From SIG589 sp045652465 (GTDB lineage: Bacteria > Bacillota > Clostridia > Oscillospirales > Acutalibacteraceae): 47,189 bases of DNA. Shown in pieces: positions 41,156 to 47,189 of this stretch. The translations under genes were made by a program, and so were the position numbers. Each line of letters opens with the position of its first letter. The stretch's first letter is position 1. The notes below the pieces were generated by a model. It searched no databases. It was not told the origin of the DNA and saw only the letters and a program-made list of their open reading frames with translations. The stretch covers positions 1-47,189 of the forward strand of contig JAZRUI010000005.1 in the NCBI GenBank assembly GCA_045652465.1. Reading direction: 5' to 3'.

Positions 41156-41578
41156 TTAAATGTTTATATAGAGGGTAATTGTTGTTCCCTCGCCCGGGGT
41201 GGTATCGATTTCCATCTTGTCGGAATAGTTCTTCATATTGGGAAGACCCATTCCGGCGCCGAAGCCGAGAGATCGAACATGGTCAGTAGCGGTTGAGAAG
41301 CCTTCTTGCATCGCTTTCTCAACATCCTTGATTCCGGGGCCGTGGTCGATAAGGGTTATCTTAATGCAGCTTTCGCTGATTTCGATGTCCGCTTCGCCGC
41401 CGCCCGCATGGATAACCATGTTGATTTCGCCTTCATACATCGCAATAGATGCGCGGCGGATGGTTTCGGGGTCAAGTCCTAATTGGCGGAGCGCCTTCTT
41501 AAGCTGAACCGAAGCCAAGCCTGCCGAGGTGAAATCGTTGCCGTCAACCGCAAAATGAAATTGGAGATTGTTATCCAT
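41156..41578 (-). CDS. RsbW-like serine-kinase/anti-sigma-type ATPase
   Basis: 140 residues from the ATG at 41578; a longer frame to 41665 would run further into the DRTGG gene. HATPase_c/RsbW fold: N-box YEGEINMVIHAGGG (about 48-61), G1 DHGPGI (79-84), G2 GFGAGMGLPN (105-114). Proteins like this bind or phosphorylate partner-switching antagonists. No STAS-domain anti-antagonist or sigma factor is in the operon. Start overlaps the DRTGG gene by 8 bases. Confidence 0.85.
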   Translation of the reverse strand: MDNNLQFHFAVDGNDFTSAGLASVQLKKALRQLGLDPETIRRASIAMYEGEINMVIHAGGGEADIEISESCIKITLIDHGPGIKDVEKAMQEGFSTATDHVRSLGFGAGMGLPNMKNYSDKMEIDTTPGEGTTITLYINI

Positions 41579-41930
41579 TTTTCCTAACCCCATTTCCGCA
41601 AAGACCGCTTGCATAAAGTTTACCGCAGGCTTCGTACATACGCTTGTCTGATGCGAGTAAAACAATGCCGCTTTCTTTTGCTAATTCAATCATTTCGGGA
41701 GTGGGAGTTTTGGAGCGCACAAAAACTATGCAAACCATATCCATCATTTCGGCGGTTCTGATAACCTGCGAATTAACAAGACCGGTAAGTAAAACCGACT
41801 GGTCCTTCACATATGCCAAGACATCGCTCATCATATCGCTGCCGCAAGCTGAATAAACATGTTTGCCGAGCGATTCTTCGCCGCAGATGACCTTAGCATC
41901 CAACAGTTCCATAACCTGACTGATTTTCAT
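41571..41930 (-). CDS. DRTGG-domain protein, first copy
   Basis: 119 residues, one DRTGG domain: CGSDMMSDVLAYVKDQS in the first half and ILITG-like VLLTGLVNSQVIRTAEMMD following, ending in an extra YASGLCGNG tail. Paralogue of the second copy 1.7 kb downstream; the two share the order 'GGDLLS/SDMMSDVL ... SNHNILAVAAL/VNSQVIRTAEM'. Presumed ligand-binding sensor. 31 bases after hydC. Confidence 0.82.
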   Translation of the reverse strand: MKISQVMELLDAKVICGEESLGKHVYSACGSDMMSDVLAYVKDQSVLLTGLVNSQVIRTAEMMDMVCIVFVRSKTPTPEMIELAKESGIVLLASDKRMYEACGKLYASGLCGNGVRKNG

Positions 41931-41961
41931 ACGGATTTTCCTTTACTAAAAGTATAGATGA

Positions 41962-42459
41962 TTAGTCTTGATACTTGGCAAGAATTCCATCAACATCATC
42001 GGTGGTAAGTCTGCCGTAAACATCTTCATTAACGGTGAGAACGGGAGCGAGACCGCAAGCGCCGATGCAGCGGCAGGCGGTAAGCGAGAATTTGCCGTCA
42101 GCGGTGCATTCGTCAGCGCCGATGCCGAGGCGTTCGCTTATCTTGTCGAACAAATCACCCGAGCCCTTAACATAGCAGGCAGTACCAAGGCAAACAGAGA
42201 TGTTATACTTGCCCTTGGGAGTAAGGGAAAACTGAGCATAGAATGTTGCAACGCCATAAACTTTTTCAAGCGGAACATCCATTCCTTCAGCAATCATAAC
42301 CTGTACTTCGCGGGGCAGGTATCCGTAGATGTCCTGTGCCTTCTGCATTACGGCCATAAGCTGGCTTTTATCGGACTTGTGAGCCTCGATAACCTCTATA
42401 AGCTTTGCCTCCTGCTCTTTTGTACCGTTAAAAGGGAGTGAACTGATTTTCTTTAACAT
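41962..42459 (-). CDS. hydC: NuoE-like 2Fe-2S subunit of the bifurcating hydrogenase
   Basis: 165 residues from the ATG at 42459 behind AAGGAGG; the longer frame to 42570 would extend through the promoter. Thioredoxin-like 2Fe-2S ligands Cys90, Cys95, Cys131 and Cys135 (SVCLGTAC, CIGAC). It is the smallest subunit of HydABC. First gene of the ten-gene operon, while hydB and hydA are at its far end, with the sensory genes in between. Confidence 0.94.
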   Translation of the reverse strand: MLKKISSLPFNGTKEQEAKLIEVIEAHKSDKSQLMAVMQKAQDIYGYLPREVQVMIAEGMDVPLEKVYGVATFYAQFSLTPKGKYNISVCLGTACYVKGSGDLFDKISERLGIGADECTADGKFSLTACRCIGACGLAPVLTVNEDVYGRLTTDDVDGILAKYQD

Positions 42460-42538
42460 GTACTTTTTCCTCCTTGCTTTTTCTGTGCATATATTAAAAT
42501 TGTTAAAAAAATAACAACTGCAACATACACCACCATAG

Positions 42539-42567
42539 ATTATAACACATACATCCCGATTTTTCCA
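42539..42567 (-). promoter_or_regulatory. Promoter of the hydrogenase operon
   Basis: Minus strand TGGAAA (42562-42567), 17-base spacer, TATAAT (42539-42544) with an extended TG. Leader of about 75 bases before hydC. Confidence 0.7.
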
Positions 42568-42647
42568 CATATTTTTTAATAATGTAATATATTATTTTAT
42601 ATATCATACATATTGTGGAAGAGCGAGCGATGAAACACTAAAAGCAG

Positions 42648-42677
42648 TTGAAATGATGAGCGGAAATGTGGTAAAAT
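42648..42677 (+). promoter_or_regulatory. Promoter of the NUDIX-LOG genes
   Basis: TTGAAA (42648-42653), 18-base spacer, TAAAAT (42672-42677), 22 bases before the start codon. Confidence 0.6.
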
Positions 42678-42699
42678 AGGGAAAACGGAGGTTGATGGA

Positions 42700-43155
42700 A
42701 TGAAAAACACCTCACTTTGCTATATTATTAAGGGTGATGATGTCCTGTTGTTGCATAAGACCCGAGAGGGCGATGGCAACTTCGATAAATGGCTGGGCGT
42801 TGGCGGCAAGTTTTTAGAGGATGAGAGTCCTTTTCAGTGTGTCGTCCGCGAGGCGAAGGAAGAAACGGGACTGACTCTTTTAAAACCGCGCTACCGCGGA
42901 ATAGTAACCTTTGTCAGCGATAAATGGGAATCCGAGCAGATGCATCTCTTCACCTGCGAGGAATGCGAAGGCGAGATAGCTCCCTGCGATGAGGGCGAGC
43001 TTTTGTTTGTTAACAAGAAGGAGCTTCTATCCTTCCCGCATTGGGAGGGCGATAAGATTTTCCTCTCGCTTATATTCGAGGATGCGCCTTTTTTCAGCCT
43101 GCGGCTTGAATATGAGGGCGAAACTCTAAAATCCCATGAGCTAATCTATATTTAA
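42700..43155 (+). CDS. NUDIX hydrolase (8-oxo-dGTP diphosphatase-like)
   Basis: 151 residues. Complete Nudix box from Gly36 to Leu58 (Gly36, Glu42, Arg50-Glu51, Glu54-Glu55, Gly57). MutT-like length and start (SLCYIIKGDDVLLLHK). It hydrolyses a nucleoside diphosphate linked to another group; nucleotide sanitation is likely but substrate is not fixed by sequence. ATG behind CGGAGG. Stop codon immediately precedes the LOG gene. Confidence 0.9.
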   Translation: MKNTSLCYIIKGDDVLLLHKTREGDGNFDKWLGVGGKFLEDESPFQCVVREAKEETGLTLLKPRYRGIVTFVSDKWESEQMHLFTCEECEGEIAPCDEGELLFVNKKELLSFPHWEGDKIFLSLIFEDAPFFSLRLEYEGETLKSHELIYI

Positions 43156-43166
43156 TGAGGTTTCGA

Positions 43167-43748
43167 ATGAATATTTGTGTTTACGGTGCTTCAAGCAGCA
43201 CCATCGATGAAAAATATATAAAAGCGGGCGAGCAGCTCGGCGAGCTGATGGCAAAAGCGGGGCACACCCTTATCTTCGGCGGCGGCGCATCGGGTCTTAT
43301 GGGTGCGGTTGCCCGCGGAATGAAAAAATGCGGCGGAAAAATCATCGGCGTTGCGCCCTCCTTTTTCAATGTTGACGGCATTCTTTTCCCCGAATGCGAT
43401 GAGTTTATCTATACCGAAACCATGCGCGAGCGCAAGGAGAAAATGGAGGAGCTTTCGGATGCGTTTTTAATGACTGCGGGCGGAATCGGCACCTTCGAGG
43501 AATTCTTCGAAATATTAACCCTGCGCCAGTTAGGTCGCCATAAAAAGCCTATTGCAATTCTCAACACCGATGGCTATTTTAACCCGCTTATTGATTTGAT
43601 GGAAAACGCCATCTCTCAAGGCTTTATGACCGAGGCAAACCGCAAGATTTATGCCGTTGCGGATGCTCCCAAAGGGGTGCTCGATTCGCTCCTCGGCGGC
43701 GAGATTTTCACGGGCGATATAACACAATTCAAGGCTATAGGAAAATAG
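43167..43748 (+). CDS. LOG-family (TIGR00730) nucleoside 5'-monophosphate phosphoribohydrolase
   Basis: 193 residues. The ATG at 43167 is preferred over 43155 because TGAGG is placed seven bases before it. Rossmann fold with FGGGASGLMG (37-46), METMRERKEKM-like stretch near 84-94 and AGGIGTFEE (104-112). The usual motif is PGGxGTxEE; proline is replaced by alanine here while the catalytic Glu is kept. Such enzymes release free bases from cytokinin-type or ordinary nucleotides. Probably co-transcribed with the NUDIX gene. Confidence 0.9.
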   Translation: MNICVYGASSSTIDEKYIKAGEQLGELMAKAGHTLIFGGGASGLMGAVARGMKKCGGKIIGVAPSFFNVDGILFPECDEFIYTETMRERKEKMEELSDAFLMTAGGIGTFEEFFEILTLRQLGRHKKPIAILNTDGYFNPLIDLMENAISQGFMTEANRKIYAVADAPKGVLDSLLGGEIFTGDITQFKAIGK

Positions 43749-43772
43749 CAATAAAAGTTTACATCTATATGG

Positions 43773-43801
43773 TTGACAAATGTTAGCATCCTAACTATAA
43801 T
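43773..43801 (+). promoter_or_regulatory. Consensus promoter of the marR-ABC operon
   Basis: TTGACA (43773-43778), 17-base spacer, TATAAT (43796-43801): perfect consensus, buried in the operator below. Confidence 0.92.
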
Positions 43802-43816
43802 GTTAGGGTGCTAACA
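43781..43816. promoter_or_regulatory. Double MarR-type operator bracketing the -10 box
   Basis: Two palindromes GTTAGcatcCTAAC (43782-43795) and GTTAGggtgCTAAC (43802-43815), 20 bases apart, with TATAAT exactly between them. Together they also form one long inverted repeat (15-base arms, one mismatch). The spacing places two dimers on one face of the DNA. Binding would block the polymerase, so the operon should be self-repressed. Confidence 0.85.
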
Positions 43817-43837
43817 TTTATTTTTGGAGGTGCCAAG

Positions 43838-44284
43838 ATGGAGAAAAGGAACATAGGCCCCACCGTTAGAAGACTCAATAACCTAATCAATCGCGAGGCG
43901 GCAAAGAGCGCCGTTAAGCAGGAAATTGATAATTTAACGGGGCTTCACGGCTGGGTTATAAGATATATAAGCGAGCAAAGCGGCTCGGTTTTTCAGCGCG
44001 ATTTGGAGGCTAAATTTTCCTGCCGCCGCTCAACCATGAGCAATGTTTTGGCGCTTATGGAAAAGAACGGTCTTATCGTTCGAAAGGTTAGCGAGCGCGA
44101 TGCGCGCCTTAAAGAAATCGTGCTGACCGAGCAGGCAAAAAAGGTCCACGAAATGGCAAAAACCGACATAAGAAATTTGGAAAAACGGCTAACGGCGGGA
44201 ATAACCCCAAAGGAGCTTGAAACATTTTATTTGGTTGCGGATAAAATCCGCGAAAATATAGAAAGGCAGGAACAGCATGATTAA
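43838..44284 (+). CDS. MarR-family transcriptional repressor
   Basis: 148 residues from the ATG at 43838 behind TTGGAGGTG; an upstream in-frame start at 43808 falls inside the operator and is rejected. Winged helix-turn-helix about 45-108 (GSVFQRDLEAKFSCRRSTMSN, then MEKNGLIVRKVSERDARLKE with the wing). It likely represses its own operon until a toxic compound or signal is bound. Overlaps the ABC gene by 8 bases. Confidence 0.93.
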   Translation: MEKRNIGPTVRRLNNLINREAAKSAVKQEIDNLTGLHGWVIRYISEQSGSVFQRDLEAKFSCRRSTMSNVLALMEKNGLIVRKVSERDARLKEIVLTEQAKKVHEMAKTDIRNLEKRLTAGITPKELETFYLVADKIRENIERQEQHD

Positions 44285-46025
44285 GAAATTAGCGGGCGCG
44301 GTTCGCGAATATAAAATCCCCTCTATTCTCTCGCCGCTTTTTGTGGCGCTCGAGGTTATAGTTGAGTGTATAATCCCCTATGTAACCGCGATTCTCACAA
44401 ATAAAATTCAACAAGGAACCGATGTTGCAACCATCGCAAAATATGGCGGCGTCCTCGTGCTGCTTGCGATAACCTCGCTTTCTTTCGGCGCGTTTGCGGG
44501 TCATTTTTGCGCTATCGCTTCGAGCGGTTTCGGCAAAAACCTGCGCCATGATTTGTTCAAGAGAGTTCAAGGCTTTTCCTTCTCGAATATCGACCGTTTT
44601 TCAACCTCAAGCCTTGTAACCCGCTTGACAACCGATGTTACCAACCTGCAAAACGCATATATGATGATTATTCGCGGCGCGGTTCGCGGTCCGTTTATGG
44701 TTATTTTCTCGCTTGTTATGGCGTTCACAATGAGCCCGCGCCTTTCGACCATTTTCGTTGCGATAGTTCCGCTGCTCGCGTTCGGACTTTTCACAATTTC
44801 CAAAAAAGCGATGCCGATTTTCCATCGCGTGTTTAAAAAATATGATAACCTCAACAACTCCGTTCAGGAAAATGTTAAGGGAATGCGCGTTGTTAAATCC
44901 TATGTTCGCGAGGGCTATGAGGAAGAAAAATTCGATGGTGCATCGGCGGCAGTTCGCAACGATTTTATCCGCGCCGAGAAGCTTTTGGCGCTCAACGCTC
45001 CGCTTATGCAGCTATGCTCCAAATCGATAACCATCGGCGTTTCGCTTTTTGGTGCATTGCTCATAATCAACACCAACGCAGCTTCTATCCACGCAAGTCA
45101 GCTTTCCAGCTTGATAACCTATGGTATGCAAATTTTGATGAGCCTTATGATGCTTTCCATGACCTTCGTTATGATAACCATGGCTGCGGAATCGGGTCGC
45201 CGCGTTTGCGAGGTTCTCGATGAGGAAAGCACGATTGTTAATCCCGAAAACCCCGTAAAGATAGTTGCCGACGGTTCGATAGATTTCAGCGATGTTTCCT
45301 TTAAATATTCCGAGAAGGCCGAAAGCAACGCCCTCGAGGGAATAAACCTGCATATCGAATCGGGCAAAACGGTTGGAATCATAGGCGGAACGGGCAGCAG
45401 CAAAACAACCCTCATTCAGCTCATATCCCGACTTTATGATGTAACGCAGGGCAGCGTTTCGGTTGGCGGAACCGATGTTAGAGAATATGACATTGAAACC
45501 CTGCGAAACGAAGTATCCGTTGTTTTGCAAAAGAATGTTCTCTTCTCGGGCACTATCAAGGAAAACCTCCGTTGGGGCGATAAAAACGCCACCGATGAGG
45601 AAATGATAGCCGCCTGCAAGAGTGCCTGTGCCCATGATTTTATAGTATCCTTCCCCGATGGCTACGATACCTATATCGAGCAGGGCGGAACCAATGTTTC
45701 GGGCGGTCAGCGCCAGCGCCTTTGCATAGCAAGAGCGCTGCTCAAAAAACCCAAAATCTTAATTTTGGATGACTCGACCAGCGCGGTCGATACCCGAACC
45801 GATGCTCTTATCCGCAAGGCATTCCGCGAAAACATTCCCGGAACAACCAAGCTGATAATCGCCCAGCGCATATCCTCGGTTCAGGATGCCGATATGATAA
45901 TAGTTCTTGATGGCGGCAGGGTAGATGCAACCGGAACCCATGAAGAGCTTTTGGCTTCCAACGAAATTTATAAGGAAGTTTATTATTCGCAAAACAAGGC
46001 AGGTGAAGAAAATGGCAGGTCCTAA
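44277..46025 (+). CDS. ABC exporter half-transporter with degenerate ATP site
   Basis: 582 residues: six membrane helices (about 15-300) then an ATPase domain. Walker A GGTGSSKT (370-377), signature VSGGQ (474-478), Walker B ILILDD (494-499). The catalytic Glu after Walker B is Asp499 and the H-loop His is Gln530 (IIAQRISS). These are the replacements known from the degenerate half of heterodimeric exporters such as LmrC, TM287 and BmrC. Its partner is the next gene. It probably exports drugs or other toxic amphiphiles. Confidence 0.93.
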   Translation: MIKKLAGAVREYKIPSILSPLFVALEVIVECIIPYVTAILTNKIQQGTDVATIAKYGGVLVLLAITSLSFGAFAGHFCAIASSGFGKNLRHDLFKRVQGFSFSNIDRFSTSSLVTRLTTDVTNLQNAYMMIIRGAVRGPFMVIFSLVMAFTMSPRLSTIFVAIVPLLAFGLFTISKKAMPIFHRVFKKYDNLNNSVQENVKGMRVVKSYVREGYEEEKFDGASAAVRNDFIRAEKLLALNAPLMQLCSKSITIGVSLFGALLIINTNAASIHASQLSSLITYGMQILMSLMMLSMTFVMITMAAESGRRVCEVLDEESTIVNPENPVKIVADGSIDFSDVSFKYSEKAESNALEGINLHIESGKTVGIIGGTGSSKTTLIQLISRLYDVTQGSVSVGGTDVREYDIETLRNEVSVVLQKNVLFSGTIKENLRWGDKNATDEEMIAACKSACAHDFIVSFPDGYDTYIEQGGTNVSGGQRQRLCIARALLKKPKILILDDSTSAVDTRTDALIRKAFRENIPGTTKLIIAQRISSVQDADMIIVLDGGRVDATGTHEELLASNEIYKEVYYSQNKAGEENGRS

Positions 46026-47189
46026 AGGTGTACCCGGTCCTCGCGGTATGCGCGGAGGCCCCAAGGCAAAGGATGTTAAGGGTTCTTTGTTGCGCTTAAC
46101 AAAGTTTTTAATAAGCGACTATAAAAAGCCGCTTTTTCTGGTTCTCATTTGTTTGATTTTCGGAACAATCGCGCTTTCGGTAACCTCTATTTTCATTAAA
46201 AACCTGATTGATATAATAACGGTAGGCCTCGCCGCGGGCAAAACCGAGGCAGGCTATGATGCGGCAAAGGCTTATGCCGCCATAAAGGGCGACCTGTTCA
46301 CCCTTATTGGAATAATGGTTGCCGTAGCGGTTATAGGAATCATCTCGATAACCGTTCGCGAGAGAACAATGGCAAAAATAACGCAGGGCTTTTTGCATAA
46401 GATGAGAGGAAGAATGTTCTCGAAGATGCAGCGCCTGCCTATCCGCTATTTCGACACCCACACCCACGGCGAAATCATGAGCTACTACACCAACGATATC
46501 GACACACTTCGCCAGCTCATTTCGCAAAGCCTTTTGTCCTTCTTAACCTGTGGCGTAACCCTTATAACCCTTGTTGTTATAATGCTCTACTATAGCATTT
46601 GGCTTTCGCTCGTGCTGTTTTTAGGCGTTTTCGTTATGTTCCGCATAACCAAGAAAATCGGCGGCAACAGCGCGAAATTCTTTATGCGCCAGCAAAAATC
46701 TCTCGCTAAGGCGGAGGGATATGTTGAGGAAATGATGCACGGACAAAAGGTTGTTAAGGTCTTTTGCCATGAAAACGAGAGTATGCAGGAGTTCGATAAA
46801 CTGAACGAGCAGCTCTTTTGCGATGCCAAGGAGGCAAACCGCTTCGCCAACATTCTTATGCCCATTCTTAACAATGTTGGCAACCTGCTTTATGTTCTTA
46901 TCGCGTTTGTAGGCGGCGTTTTGGTGGTGCTAAAGGCGCCTGCTCTCTCGCTTTCGGGTCAGGTGCTTACGGCATCCATCGTTATCTCGTTCCTTAATAT
47001 GACCAAGCAGTTTTCGCAAAATGTCAGCCAAATTTCGCAGCAAATAAACGCCGTTGCGATGGGTCTTGCAGGCGCCGAGAGAATCTTCGAGCTGCTCGAT
47101 CAAAAGCCCGAAGAGGATGAAGGCTATGTAACCCTCGTTAACGCCCGCGTTGATGAGGATGGAACCATCCATGAATGCGAAGAGCGCAC
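46012..47189 (+). CDS. ABC exporter partner half-transporter (3' end outside window)
   Basis: Open frame from ATG at 46012, behind AGGTGAAG, to the window edge: 392 residues seen, no stop. It begins with a Gly-Pro-rich stretch (MAGPKGVPGPRGMRGGPK) as in other firmicute exporters of this kind. Membrane helices follow at about 42-65, 98-120, 170-215 and 285-330; intracellular-loop motifs RYFDTHTHGEIMS and GYVEEMMHGQKVVKVFCHE are typical. The ATPase domain begins near the edge and mostly lies beyond it. It should carry the catalytically competent site. It overlaps the previous gene by 14 bases. Confidence 0.92.
   Translation, partial: MAGPKGVPGPRGMRGGPKAKDVKGSLLRLTKFLISDYKKPLFLVLICLIFGTIALSVTSIFIKNLIDIITVGLAAGKTEAGYDAAKAYAAIKGDLFTLIGIMVAVAVIGIISITVRERTMAKITQGFLHKMRGRMFSKMQRLPIRYFDTHTHGEIMSYYTNDIDTLRQLISQSLLSFLTCGVTLITLVVIMLYYSIWLSLVLFLGVFVMFRITKKIGGNSAKFFMRQQKSLAKAEGYVEEMMHGQKVVKVFCHENESMQEFDKLNEQLFCDAKEANRFANILMPILNNVGNLLYVLIAFVGGVLVVLKAPALSLSGQVLTASIVISFLNMTKQFSQNVSQISQQINAVAMGLAGAERIFELLDQKPEEDEGYVTLVNARVDEDGTIHECEER

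Noticed and set aside
1..47189. CRISPR array, insertion sequence, rRNA or prophage
   Set aside because: No regularly spaced repeats, transposase, integrase, phage structural genes or rRNA sequence were seen in either strand.

Overview
The window looks like chromosomal DNA of an anaerobic, endospore-forming member of the Firmicutes, class Clostridia (probably a gut Oscillospirales-like lineage; the rank below class is inference). The signs are spoIID with a sigma-E-type promoter, an electron-bifurcating [FeFe]-hydrogenase operon, mnmE-mnmG-rsmG-noc synteny, NADP-type glutamate dehydrogenase, strong GAGGTG/GGAGG ribosome sites and TTGACA-N17-TATAAT promoters. GC is intermediate and codon use favours GCG and TCG; both tRNA genes present, Ala(CGC) and Ser(CGA), read exactly those codons.

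Layout. 1-3,120: end of a probable wall-binding protein, tRNA-Ala, an Ala/Pro trans-editing deacylase, comM, and tRNA-Ser followed by a structured element that repeats the tRNA 3' end. 3,230-7,110: a DUF436 gene, a membrane-anchored ECF-like sigma factor with an outside domain of three exact-period 23-residue repeats, and two genes of unknown function. Three copies of a bipartite promoter-like motif (ATAAAACC-N17-CACCTAT) lie in the gaps here, two of them directly in front of the unknown genes: a candidate small regulon. 7,120-20,050: gdhA, the mnmE-mnmG-rsmG-noc block, spoIID, ung, a metY-metA sulfhydrylation operon and a D-2-hydroxyacid dehydrogenase. 20,088-30,650: azlCD, then a divergent nine-gene operon holding the whole shikimate pathway plus the Phe and Tyr branches (aminotransferase, pheA, aroB, aroC, aroE-aroK fusion, aroQ, aroA, tyrA, DAHP synthase). 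Its leader encodes a 23-residue peptide whose residues 2-11 include four Phe and five Tyr, followed by competing hairpins and a U-run: a ribosome-mediated attenuator missing from the ORF list.

30,698-34,210: an AraC-type regulator, a GH35 beta-galactosidase and a DMT-family permease. 34,260-42,570: a ten-gene minus-strand operon with HydA, HydB and HydC, a 2Fe-2S ferredoxin and an embedded sensory set (two DRTGG proteins, an RsbW-like ATPase, a HATPase, a PHP phosphoesterase and a hydrogenase-like protein lacking one H-cluster cysteine). 42,700-47,189: NUDIX and LOG-family enzymes, then a MarR-type regulator with two operator palindromes bracketing its own -10 box, controlling a heterodimeric ABC exporter whose second subunit runs off the window.

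Functional annotation rests on recognised motifs and neighbourhood only; no database search was run.
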